Assembly (NCBI GenBank): GCA_035578905.1
Contig: JAQJVL010002692.1
Location: 21,644 to 85,643, forward strand
Source: Stictocephala bisonia
Taxonomy: Eukaryota; Arthropoda; Insecta; Hemiptera; Membracidae
Direction of reading: 5' to 3'
DNA length: 64,000 nt
A model generated the notes under the pieces. The model had not been told where the DNA came from. It did not search any database and saw nothing but the letters and a program-made list of their open reading frames with translations. Both the position numbers and the translations under genes were made by a program. Position 1 is the stretch's first letter; every line of letters begins with the position of its first letter. Shown here piece by piece: positions 27,653-38,090 of the stretch.

Positions 27653-30600
27653 AATTTAATTTACACAATAAGAACTGTTTAAAATTTTTTTATGCAAGTC
27701 AAAATACAAAAAATAACATAAAAAATCAAGGGCAAAAAATAATACACCCAAAAAAAATCATAAGTTTAAAATTAAATTTTAAGACAATTGTTCACTATAG
27801 CCTACACAAGCCCAAAAATGACAAATTTTATTTATTTTTAGAAAAAGCTTCTTCAATTAAAAAAAATATTTAAGGTAGGAAATAAAAAAAAAACAGCCAA
27901 CATTACCCCTTAAGGCTGCATAAGAGCCTCAAACGAAAGGGATAGAAAGCCCCCCCGACCAAAAGGCTTCTCAAAAATTGGGTTTTTAGCCCCGAGATAA
28001 ACTATTGATTGTTTTTTTTATTTTGAGGGAAAAGATTAAAAAATTTAGGGCCAAAAAATTTAAAAAAAGAAAATTTTAAAAAAAATCCAGATTGCACTTT
28101 TCAATGGTAAAAAAATTTTTTTTTACATCATATTGAGTTATGATTAAAAAATAGGGAATTTGATTTTAAATTTTTTAAAAAAAAATACCCCCAAACCCCA
28201 AAAATTAAAAAGGGTTTGGGTTTGGGTGAGGATACCACTCGCCCGAAAAAAGCTCCCCCACAGCTGGCCCCCGTGGGCCCCGACCCCCCAACAACCTTAA
28301 CGCCCTCTTTTGAAGGATAAATATTCGATTTAAAAAAAGTAAATTACAGAAAAACCCCCGAAAAAAAATTCCAAAATCTCAATCGACTCCAAAAAAGGCC
28401 AAAAAAAGCGAGGGTTTTAAGGGGCCTTACTAGAGGGGAATGAAACAAACATCTCAGGGGGAAAATAGCGGAGTTCACTGGGTCCCTACCCTTTGAAAAA
28501 TGAGTGCCCCCTTGACAAAAAGTAAACTAGATTTGATTTCCCAAGGGAATTTTAAATTGACAGAGTGGTTTTTTCCCCAAAAAAAGTGTCGCCCATGCAA
28601 AATATTTTTTGGGAAAAATTTTATTTGCGTTGAAGGGTGGAATTTAATAATAAAGGTTTTTTGGGTACATTTAGGTACAATTTAAAATTTTAAAGAAAAC
28701 CCCGAAAAGTTTGAGAGAAAAATGGGGATTTAAAAAAAACGACATAGAAGAAAAATTATTGAGATTTTTAAAAAATTTAACATGTAACGGGCAGCAAATA
28801 AAGAAAAGAGAAAAGGGGGAATTATCTAACCCCGGGTTAACGAAATTTTTGGGAAAAATCATTTAAAAAAGAGGATAAAAATCAAAGGCCCCCCGGGGCA
28901 GAGCCCTGAGCACGCCTGTTTTGACAGTAAAAATTCAGACCCTGTGGGTTTCACCAAAGCTAGAAAATTGGGCACATTTGGGCCAACCAAACAATAATGA
29001 CCGAACCCTTAAGAAGAAAACCCCCCGACGGCCCTATGGCCCCGCCCGAAAACGTAAAGGAAGACATGAAAAACCAAAATCAAAGGCCCAAAATAAGATC
29101 GCAAAAAAGGCCAAAAGTGTGGGCGCCAGAAACAAGAGAGGTCAACCAAAACCTTCATGGGCTGATGGCCCCACTGCAAAAAGAAGTAAACCAAGTTTGG
29201 TCTGAATCCAAAAGGGCAAACCGAAATTAAGTTTTTTGAGGTTAAAAAAAGAATAGAGTCTGTTTAAAAACAATTCTTTCAAAAAAATTTAGATTAAAAC
29301 GGGGGCAATCGAAATGGGGCTGTAGGAGGGTTAAAGGGCAGATCCCTTGTTCCCCCTTTTTTAAAACTGGGGATCCCTCTTGGGGAATTTTTAAAATCAT
29401 AGGAAATACACCTTCCAATATAGAGAAAAATTAAATAAATAAGTCCCAAAATAGGTGCCACTTTTTGAACATATCCTTCAAAAGGGCTTGACCTAAATCC
29501 AAATTAAGGGCCCCAAAGGATTGGGGATTTTTCAAGAGGTTTACAGAAATAAAAAGTTTCAAAACCCAAAAACTCAGAGAAAACCCGGGGAATTTTGGAA
29601 CAAAAAGTTTTTTTTAGAAAATAAGATTGCTTAGGTTTTAGGGGGATTTGAGGGTTTATGCAGACCCAGATTCTCTGCTACATTCACGAAAGATTTTATT
29701 TAAAAATTGAAGCTATTAGTTTCGGATCACGTACCCCTTTTCCCCCCATGAACCGCTTTGTCCCACAAACCCCAAACCCTTTTGATTGTTTATGGGGAAA
29801 TTTCCCGCAACCCATTAAAAAAACCTGCCAAGTAGCTTTTTGGGGGAATTAGAGCTAGTCGTTTAAAAAAACTCCTTCCCGCTTGCCCTTTAAATTTTGC
29901 TTCCCAAAAAAATTTATGAAAGGGGGATTTTTTGCAGGTTTTAGTAATTTTTGAGTTTCTGGAGGGCCACTTCTCTGCAGAACGTAGGCCCTCCCAAAGA
30001 CGCCGCCGACTTTCCCCAAAACCTGTTCAGTTTTTGGGCCCCTTTGGTCGGGCCCCGGGTCTCTTGTTCTTTTCCCTTTAAAAAGAGGAAATGAAAAAAA
30101 AAAATAATCAGTGAAAATTTTCTGTAAAAATTTGGAAAACATAGCAAACAGTTTACTTTTCCTGAAAAACTTGATCCCAAGACTCAGATTAAAAGGAAAC
30201 CCAAACAAAATTTTTTTTTAATTTTTTGACTAAATAACCCGAACTGTTTTTTTACTAGGGAAAAATGATTGGCTTTCAATTTTTGTGATGAGGGGGAAAT
30301 AAACGAAATGTTTTTGACCCTCGGGGTCAAAAGGGAAAAGTATGTAAAATTTTGGGGACTTAAAACGGGTTCGCGGGGAAAAATTTGGGTAATGAGGTTA
30401 TCCAAACGGGAAACCCACTGTTTCCTAAATACTCTAGTTTTACCATGAATGGTGGGGGGAAAAAGTGAAAGCTATTCAAAAAAATCGAAAAAATGAGTTT
30501 TTCTCTTGAGACTGTTCAAAGTATTAACTTTGAAGTCCCCTAAAATTTAAAAAAATATAAATTTCAGATCCTTGTTCAGTAAGGAAATACAAAATTTAAA

Positions 30601-30713
30601 CCCCTCTCAAAAAAAAAGGGAAAACCGACCGAAAAGGGGGCCTGTAAAACAAAACCCACAGTCGCTCTTATACCCGGGGGACCCGATACTGCCACCACTT
30701 CAAAGACTCGCTC
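27653..30713. other. AT-rich stretch with one basic open frame
   Basis: Mostly noisy AT-rich DNA. The only frame of any interest is 28921-29205 (+, 94 codons), a Lys/Arg/Pro-rich peptide with a less biased composition than its neighbours. I could not assign it to a family and do not call it a gene. Its recurring ggccc and aaaaag blocks hint at a degenerate repeat. Confidence 0.4.
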
Positions 30714-30739
30714 AAGAAGAAGAAGAAGAAGAAGAAGAA
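30714..30739 (+). repeat. (AAG)n microsatellite
   Basis: An uninterrupted 26 bp AAG/GAA tract at the left edge of the cleanly resolved 30.7-35.5 kb segment. Confidence 0.95.
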
Positions 30740-30836
30740 CATATTGGGCTGTGTGCGTAATACAATGAACATTCAATGCCAGTTTTTCTTTCTAGCTCCT
30801 TTATTGTGAAAATATATCACCCTCATGTTCAATATT

Positions 30837-30850
30837 GGGGGGGGGGGGGG
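30837..30850 (+). repeat. G14 homopolymer
   Basis: Fourteen consecutive G, in otherwise well-resolved DNA. The length is uncertain, as for any long homopolymer. Confidence 0.85.
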
Positions 30851-30996
30851 AATTATAAAAAATTGAAAACATACCAAGTAAAAATAAGTAAAATTAAAAT
30901 AAAAGAACGCCCAATTATATTAACTTTGCTTATTTGTGATAAAATTTATTCGTATAACATTAACATGCAGCTTTATTACATAGATAATATTAGAAC

Positions 30997-31018
30997 AAAA
31001 AAAAAAAAAAAAAAAAAA
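30997..31018 (+). repeat. A22 homopolymer
   Basis: Twenty-two consecutive A. It could be an old retroposon tail, but I found no box A/B promoter or target duplication within about 150 bp upstream, so I leave it as a plain homopolymer. Confidence 0.85.
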
Positions 31019-31200
31019 CACAAGTTTAAAATAGCCGAAACAACGATAATTAAGTTAACGATTCGAACTTGTATTTCATAGTTTACTGTCTGTATTTATT
31101 GTGGGTTTATTCACAGAGAAAAACAAGTAGAGGTCGCATACAGTTAGAGCGCTAAATGTGAGTCGAGTTAGTGTTTCGAGCAGTTAGTTATTTCTCCAGT

Positions 31201-31217
31201 CTGCCATGTGATGGCAG
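31201..31217. other. Perfect hairpin, 7 bp stem, 3 nt loop
   Basis: ctgccat - gtg - atggcag. The two arms are exact reverse complements. No function is assigned. Confidence 0.85.
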
Positions 31218-31271
31218 GACCAGCACCTTGTCAGTACTTCCCTTTACTCTCCTAAATTCTCCAGGATAGAG

Positions 31272-31288
31272 GTAGTAGTTATTACTAC
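31272..31288. other. Perfect hairpin, 6 bp stem, 5 nt loop
   Basis: gtagta - gttat - tactac, arms exactly complementary. It ends six bases before the next palindrome. Confidence 0.75.
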
Positions 31289-31293
31289 ATTTG

Positions 31294-31307
31294 TGTAAAT
31301 ATTTACA
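31294..31307. promoter_or_regulatory. 14 bp perfect palindrome, forkhead-like core
   Basis: tgtaaatatttaca is its own reverse complement. Both strands carry TATTTAC, which fits the general forkhead consensus TRTTTRY. That match is by eye; AT-rich palindromes also occur by chance, so a regulatory role is only a possibility. Confidence 0.35.
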
Positions 31308-31394
31308 TAGTTTAAATCTATTTATAACTGCCACTTAGGCATTCACAGATTTGAACTTCTCTTTGATTGAAATTTCATACCTACTACTTATTGA

Positions 31395-33186
31395 CTAATC
31401 AGCACCCTTTAGTACAAAGACATTTATCAGCACCCTTTAGGACAAAGGGATTTATCAGCACCCTTTAGGACAAAGGGATTTATCAGCACCCTTTAGTACA
31501 AAGGGATTTATCAGCACCCTTTACGACAAAGGAATTTATCAGCACCATTTAGGACAAAGGGATTTATCAGCACCCTTTAGGACGAAGGGATTTATCAGCA
31601 CCCTTTAGTACAAAGGGATTTATCAGCACCCTTTACGACAAAGGAATTTATCAGCACCATTTAGGACAAAGGGATTTATCAGCACCCTTTAGGACGAAGG
31701 GATTTATCAGCACAATTTAGGACAAAGGAATTTATCAGCACAATTTAGGACAAAGGAATTTATCAGCACCCTTTAGGACAAAGGGATTTATCAGCACCCT
31801 TTAGGACAAAGGGATTTATCAGCACCCTTTAGGACAAAGGGATTTATCAGCACAATTTAGGACAAAGGAATTTATCAGCACCCTTTAGGACAAAGGGATT
31901 TATCAGCACCCTTTAGGACAAAGGGATTTATCAGCACCCTTTAGGACAAAGGGATTTATCAGCACAATTTAGGACAAAGGAATTTATCAGCACAATTTAG
32001 GACAAAGGAATTTATCAGCACAATTTAGGACAAAGGAATTTATCAGCACCCTTTAGGACAAAGGGATTTATCAGCACCCTTTAGGACAAAGGGATTTATC
32101 AACACCCTTTAGGACAAAGGGATTTATCAGCAACCTTTAGTACAAAAGGATTTATCAGCACCCTTTAGGACAAAGGGATTTATCAGCACTCTTTAGGAGA
32201 AAAGGATGTATCAGCACCCTTTAGGACAAAGGTATTTATCAGCACCCTTTAGGACAAAGGAATTTATCAGCAACCTTTAGTACAAAGGGATTTATCAGCA
32301 CCCTTTAGGACAAAGGGATTTATCAGCACCCTTTAGGACAAAGGGATTTATCAGCACTCTTTAGGAGAAAAGGATGTATCAGCACCCTTTAGGACAAAGG
32401 GATTTATCAACACCCTTTAGGACAAAGGGATTTATCAGCAACCTTTAGTACAAAGGGATTTATCAGCACCCTTTAGGAGAAAAGGATGTATCAGCACCCT
32501 TTAGGACAAAGGGATTTATCAGCACTCTTTAGGAGAAAAGGATGTATCAGCACCCTTTAGGACAAAGGGATTTATCAGCACTCTTTAGGAGAAAAGGATG
32601 TATCAGCACCCTTTAGGACAAAGGGATTTATCAGCACTCTTTAGGAGAAAAGGATGTATCAGCACCCTTTAGGACAAAGGGATTTATCAACACCCTTTAG
32701 GACAAAGGGATTTATCAGCAACCTTTAGTACAAAGGGATTTATCAGCACCCTTTAGGACGAAGGTAATTATCAGCACTCTTTAGGAGAAAAGGATGTACC
32801 AGCATCCTTTAGGACAAAGGGATTTATCAGCAACCTTTAGGACAAAGGGATTTATCAGCACCCTTTAGGACAAAGGTATTTATCAGCACCCTTTAGGACG
32901 AAGGTAATTATCAGCACTCTTTAGGAGAAAAGGATGTACCAGCACCCTTTAGGACAAAGGGATTTATCAGCAACCTTTAGGAGAAAGGGATTTATCAGCA
33001 ACCTTTAGTACAAAGGGATTTATCAGCACCCTTTAGTACAAAGGGATTTATCAGCAACCTTTAGTACAAAGGGATTTATCAGCACCTATTAGGACGAAGG
33101 TAATTATCAGCAACCATTAGGACAAAGGGATTTATCAGCAACCTTTAGGACAAAGGGATTTATCAGCACCCTTTAGGACGAAGGTA
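31395..33186. repeat. 28 bp minisatellite, 64 copies in exact register
   Basis: The unit is tttatcagcaccc-tttaggacaaaggga, 28 bp. Copies start at 31395 + 28n: the tttatcag anchors at 31423 and 33131 are 1708 bp, exactly 61 units, apart, so the array shows no net indel. Variants are substitutions only: caccc, cacaa, caacc or cactc; aggacaaagg, agtacaaagg, aggacgaagg or aggagaaaagg. They are ordered in blocks (see findings). The period is not a multiple of three and every unit carries stops, so this is not a protein repeat. Each unit contains ttatca, whose complement tgataa fits the GATA-factor consensus WGATAR. It is not CRISPR: there are no spacers. Confidence 0.97.
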
Positions 33187-33231
33187 ATTAAATTTTTTAA
33201 ATAAATATTGTGTCTATCAAAATCTTAAATA
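33187..33231. other. 45 bp junction between two arrays
   Basis: A short AT-rich linker separates the last 28 bp unit from the first 113 bp unit. I see no target duplication or transposon end. Confidence 0.7.
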
Positions 33232-34254
33232 AGTTAATCCCTTAAACAACTTAGTACATTGACAAATGTGTGATATTGACAAGGAAAATACTAATCCTAC
33301 GTAATGTAATAGCAGATCAGCTGATTGTCCCTTTTATTACCAAAGGTTAATCCCTCAAACAACCTATTACATTGACAAATGTGTGATATTAACAAGGAAA
33401 ATACTAATCCTACATGATGTAATAGCAGATCAGCTGATTGTCCCTTTTATTACCAAAGGTTAATCCCTCAAACAACCTATTACATTGACAAATGTGTGAT
33501 ATTAACAAGGAAAATACTAATCCTACATGATGTAATAGCAGATTAGCTGATTGTCCCTTTTATTACCAAAGGTTAATCCCTCAAACAACCTATTACATTG
33601 ACAAATGTGTGATATTAACAAGGAAAATACTAATCCTACATGATGTAATAGCAGATCAGCTGATTGTCCCTTTTATTACCAAAGGTTAATCCCTCAAACA
33701 ACCTATTACATTGACAAATGTGTGATATTAACAAGGAAAATACTAATCCTACATGATGTAATAGCAGATCAGCTGATTGTCCCTTTTATTACCAAAGGTT
33801 AATCCCTCAAACAACTTATTACATTGACAAATGTGTGAAATTAACAAGGAAAATACTAATCCTACATGATGTAATAGCAGATCAGCTGATTGTCCCTTTT
33901 ATTACCAAAGGTTAATCCCTCAAACAACCTATTACATTGACAAATGTGTGATATTAACAAGGAAAATACTAATCCTACATGATGTAATAGCAGATCAGCT
34001 GATTGTCCCTTTTATTACCAAAGGTTAATCCCTCAAACAACTTAGTACATTGACAAATGTGTGATATTAACAAGGAAAATACTAATCCTACATAATTTAA
34101 TAGCAGATCAGCTGATTGTTCCTTTTAATTATCAAAGGTTAATCCCCCAAACAACTTAGTACATTGACAAATTTGTGATATTAACAAGGAAAATACTAAT
34201 CCCACATAATTTAATAGCAGTAATAACTTGATTGTCGCTTTTATTACCAAAAAA
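33232..34254. repeat. 113 bp minisatellite, 9 copies
   Basis: Copies begin at the ggttaatccc anchor: about 33233, 33345, 33458, 33571, 33684, 33797, 33910, 34023 and 34137. Six consecutive spacings are exactly 113 bp; the edge copies are 112, 114 and about 118 bp and are the most diverged, as expected when unequal exchange homogenises the middle. Each unit has tacattgacaaatgtgtgat, aacaaggaaaatactaatcc and, in most copies, the perfect 10 bp palindrome atcagctgat (first at 33316-33325), whose centre CAGCTG is an E-box. The third copy has attagctgat instead. No frame spans units. Confidence 0.97.
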
Positions 34255-34530
34255 GTTCATTCCTTAAACAAAATGTTTGAGGGTTGAAGTGAAACTTCAT
34301 GTGTTAGTTATTATTATTTAGATTCTCGGCCTCTTTAAACAAAAAGTTAAGAGTGAAATCAATAGAAATAGCTTCTTATAATAATATGTGTTTATGAGTA
34401 GAGAATCTATTTCTTTATGCTATTAATACTCTTTGTACTTTTCCCTGTGAATAATAATTAATCAGATAAACTGAACACCATTGACTGTTAGTAACATATT
34501 AAAAAATATTAATTATTATAACTTTTCTAT
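34255..34530. other. Clean spacer between arrays
   Basis: About 275 bp of AT-rich, well-resolved DNA with no gene or repeat I can define. Confidence 0.5.
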
Positions 34531-34800
34531 TATCAATTTGGGTAGCCACTGATCCACTTATGTAGCCTACTGTGATCAATGTTGGTAGATATGGTAGCCA
34601 CCTTCATCAACTTGGACAGCTTTGTCCTACTACGGTAGCCTGTCATCAACTTTTATATCCGATATCAATTTGATAGTCACTGATAAACGTATACAGAAAG
34701 TCGTGATTAAGTTGTGTACACACTCATTAACTTAAGTAGCCACCCCGTGATCATCGAGGTCAATTTGGATAGGCCTTGATCAAATGGTGTTGCCATCCAC

Positions 34801-34989
34801 GATCGCTCCACCTCGAATCTTACAGCCCACAGCAACCCCATGGGGGAGGGGTAAGTGGCGAGAGGACTTTATAGTCCTAACTTCATCCCATATAAAAACG
34901 ATTTTCATTTCAACCATCATTCTTATCGCAAGTGACGTGAAAAGTCTCTGTTTACAGCATATCAGGCATCTTTTAATTTTTAGTGATCT
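34801..34989 (+). repeat. Long-block copy A (with insertion)
   Basis: Shares gatcgctccacctcg, cttacag, gcaacc, aaccatcat, ttatcgcaa, gtttacagcat and ttttaatttttagtg with 35118-35226, in the same order and strand. Copy A is longer because of an extra ~73 bp at 34838-34910. Confidence 0.7.
34838..34915. mobile_element. Candidate ~73 bp insertion with 5 bp direct repeats
   Basis: Relative to copy B at 35118-35226, copy A carries about 73 extra bases, flanked by caacc at 34833-34837 and again at 34911-34915. Copy B has one caacc at the same place (about 35150-35154). This is the pattern of an insertion with a 5 bp target duplication. Inside lies a perfect hairpin, aggact-ttat-agtcct, at 34863-34878. 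No terminal inverted repeats are obvious, so a slippage or deletion explanation is also open. Confidence 0.35.
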
Positions 34990-35117
34990 TTTTATATTCC
35001 ACTCTAGATCTAGTTGTATAGGCTTACTTATACCATTGATTGTTTATAAAACAGTTCTTAGATAGACACTCATGATCAATGTACTCCGGTGGCCACCCGT
35101 GATCAACTTAGGTTCGA

Positions 35118-35226
35118 GATCGCTTTACCTCGGACCTTACAGACAACTGCAACCATCATTTTTATCACAACTCAGACAGAAATCATTTGTTTATAGCACA
35201 TTCTGTCTCTTTTAAAAGTTTAGTGG
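35118..35226 (+). repeat. Long-block copy B (without insertion)
   Basis: Diverged partner of 34801-34989: gatcgctttacctcgg, cttacag, ctgcaaccatcat, ttatcacaactcagac, gtttatagcacat and ttttaaaagtttagtg, in the same order. It provides the uninterrupted version of the site. Confidence 0.7.
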
Positions 35227-35414
35227 TAACTTTGGATAGCCGCATTTGATCAACTTTGATAGGCACAGACCTACTTGCATAAGTACCCGTGATCACTTGG
35301 CCAGCCACTGATCAACTTATGTACTCACCGTGATCACCTAAGTAACCACTAATCTACTTAGGCATCCCTTGGCATCTTGGCTAGCCAGCCATGATTGACA
35401 TGTGTAGCCAGCCG

Positions 35415-36879
35415 TTCTAAAACAAAACTCAAGAGTTCTAAAACATTTAGCTGGATCTTAGGGTTAAAAGATATAAACATTTTGTTTAACAGAAAAATCA
35501 TCCCTTTTTTTAAATGAAAAAATGTAAAACCCAATTAAAAAATCTTACTTCGGATTTTCAATAATTTTCTGAAACCCCTTGGGGTTTTTTGGGAAAACGA
35601 AGCCCTAAAGGGCAATTTTATCAAAAAATTTTTTAAACAAATAAAATATTTCGGTTTTTTTAAAGTATGCGTTCAATTTTGTACCAAATTTCCGTTAAAA
35701 CCCTGACATTTTCGGGTTCCCCGGGGGAAGGCCTTTACTAACATGAACTCAGGTGGGTTTGTCGTAGTTTTTTTGGTCTGGGTGGGCGACAAAATGAAAA
35801 GCCATGTGATCTACCACTTAACAATACACACCAAAAAACCACTTTACCCACTTCTGACGTAAAATTTTGGACTGTCAAGTTTTAAATTTTTTCTTCCATT
35901 TTGCGATATAATGTATGAAAAAATTTTGAATTAAAAAAGTCAGCTATGTTATTAAAAAGAAATTTTAACCGACATAAAATTGATTTTCTAAAAAACCCAA
36001 ACAAGCAAAAAAGGGTTTGTTGGGAAACTTATATCTAAAAAAAAGGTACGTTGACATTTCCCCTTCCAATTTAGGAAAATTTTTAATTAAAAACTTATAA
36101 AAACTCATTCTATCTCTCTATCCCCCCCCTCTCAATTTTTTGGGGGAAAAGTTTATTCAATAAAAAAATGAAAAATCCCTTTTTGTTCCAGAAAGGCAGT
36201 TAAGTGAGCTCCAAATTACGCTGTTTGGACCTCAGTCAGACCATCAAAAGTAAAAACCGGCCACATTTTAATGACTGTTGAGCCCAAATTGTGGGGAAGT
36301 AATAGAAGGGTTGAGACCCTTGCCCCAATTTTAACACAAAAAAAACCCAAAAGGGCCCAAATTTAAAAAAGCGGCTTTATGGATTTATAATAGAGCAAAA
36401 TTTTTCCCCCCCTCCTCTTCCACAACAAATGGACGGAAGCGACTTTTTACTTATAGATGACAGAAACCCCTTACGGGCAACCTCACTAAGATTAACCCCC
36501 GGGCAAACTATTAAATATTTTGCTTTTACTTTGGGACCTTTTCATAACTTTTAGAGCAAAAATCCCCCCTAAAAGGGGTTTTATAAGTAAAAAGCATAAT
36601 TGATAAATAAGTTAAAATTTTACAAGTTTTTTTTAGCCCAGGGAAAGGCCTTTTTAATTAACATTTTTAGTGTTCATGGAATAGATTCAAACAAAAATTT
36701 ATAATTAAAATAAAAACCTGTTTGTACTTTGAACAGTTTTTCATTGACATACAGTGGTTTAAAGCAAATTTTATTTTGAAAAAATTTTAATTAAATTCCA
36801 TTTTAAACTATCCATTTGTTAATTTTTAGTTATTTTATTTTACAAAGTGTTTTTTTGGAAATTTTTTTTAAACTTTCAA
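35415..36879. other. AT-rich stretch, quality drops after ~35.5 kb
   Basis: Sequence is clean to about 35.48 kb; short homopolymer runs then become dense again. No gene or array recognised before the 69 bp repeat starts near 36.88 kb. Confidence 0.5.
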
Positions 36880-38090
36880 ACTGTAACTTATCGTTTTTTT
36901 GAAAGCTTTTCATTGAACAAACATATTAAAAATTGCTGGGGCAACTTGGAAACTGAAACTAATTGCCATTATAAAAATGTTCATTAAAAAAAAATTTTTG
37001 GTTTCAGGAAATACGTTTAACTTTGAAACGTAACTAATTGCCTTTTTGAAAAAAGTTTATCAAAAACAAAAATGTTCAGGGAAAGGTTTACTTTAAAAAC
37101 CTGTAACTAATTGCCTTTTTGAAAGATTTTTAATCATTTTTAAAGGGAAATAGGTTTATTTTAAAAACTGTAACTAATTGCCATTTGAAAAGATTTTTAT
37201 CAAAAACATATTGTTCATGGATAGGTTTACTTTGAAACTGTAACAAATTTTGCCTTTTGAAAGAGTTTATCAAAAACAATTTTTCATGGATAGGATTACT
37301 TTGAAACGTAACAATTCCCAATTTGGGAAAGATTTTTTATAAAAAAACAAAATTTTAAAAGGATGGGATTATTTTGAAACTGTAACAAATTCCCAAATTT
37401 GAAAGATTTTTTACAAAAACATTTTGTTCATGGATAGGTTTACTTTGAAACTGAAAAAAAATTGCCATTTGAAAGAAGTTTATAAAAAACATTTTGTTCA
37501 TGAATAGGTTTATTTTAAAAACTGTAACAATTGCCTTTTAAAAAAGTTGTTTTTTTTAAAAAAACATATTTTTTCAGGGGAAAAGGTTTAAATTTTTGAA
37601 ACGAAACCAAATTCCATTTGAAAGATGTTTCAAAAACATATTTTTCATGGATACGTTTATTTTGAAACTGAAAAAAAATTTGGGCCCATTAAAAAAGATT
37701 TTATAAAAAAACATGTTTTCATGGAAAAGGTTTATTTTGAAACTTTTTTAATTTAATTGCCTTTTTGAAAGATGTTTATAAAAAAACATATTGTTTCATG
37801 GATGGGTTTTACTTTGAAACGAAAACTAATTGCCATTTGAAAGCATTTTTTTAAAAACATATTATTAAAACGGGGGGGTTTATTTTAAAACCTGTAACAA
37901 ATTTGCCTTAAAAAAGCTTTTCATTAAAAACATATTGTTCATCCCTTGGGGTTTAACTTTGAAACTTTTAACCCCCATTGCCATTTGAAAGCTGTTCTTA
38001 AAAAAAAAAATTTTTTCGTGGCTAGGGTTACTTTGAAACTGAAACAAATTTTGCCTTTTCCCCCAAATTTTTTAAAACCCAATATTGAAA
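36880..38090 (+). repeat. ~69 bp minisatellite, left arm, about 17 copies
   Basis: The unit is aactgtaactaattgccatt, tgaaagatgtttatcaaaaa, catattgttcatggatagg, tttactttga, about 69 bp. Anchors aactgtaac at 37166 and 37236 are 70 bp apart and the next is about 69 bp on. The array is noisy; the first two or three copies are the most diverged. The same unit reappears in the opposite orientation at 38600-38998. Confidence 0.9.

Larger units (their letters stand above)
31019..31394. other. Clean single-copy-like flank of the 28 bp array
   Basis: About 375 bp of well-resolved, non-repetitive DNA immediately before the 28 bp array. No convincing frame. It contains three perfect inverted repeats within about 110 bp (31201-31217, 31272-31288, 31294-31307), listed next. 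It should be usable as a unique anchor for mapping. Confidence 0.6.
34531..35414. repeat. Degenerate array of ~20-25 bp gtagccac/tgatcaactt motifs
   Basis: Variants of gtagccac followed by tgatcaactt recur many times between 34531 and 34800, 35075 and 35115, and 35225 and 35414, at irregular 20-30 bp spacing. Examples are gtagccactgatccactta (34542) and gccagccactgatcaactta (35300). In the middle lie two diverged copies of a longer block (34801-34989, 35118-35226). The texture is of an old, decayed minisatellite next to two young ones. A 93-codon frame at 34784-35065 (+) overlaps it; I do not believe it codes. Confidence 0.7.

Noticed and set aside
30776..31081. Plus-strand frame of 101 codons in clean DNA
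   Set aside because: It crosses the G14 and A22 homopolymers, which supply poly-Gly and poly-Lys; no family signature.
31395..33186. CRISPR-like 28 bp repeat
   Set aside because: Units abut directly with no unique spacers, and the surroundings are eukaryotic in character.
34784..35065. Plus-strand frame of 93 codons in clean DNA
   Set aside because: It covers copy A of a diverged non-coding block and the candidate insertion; copy B has no matching frame.
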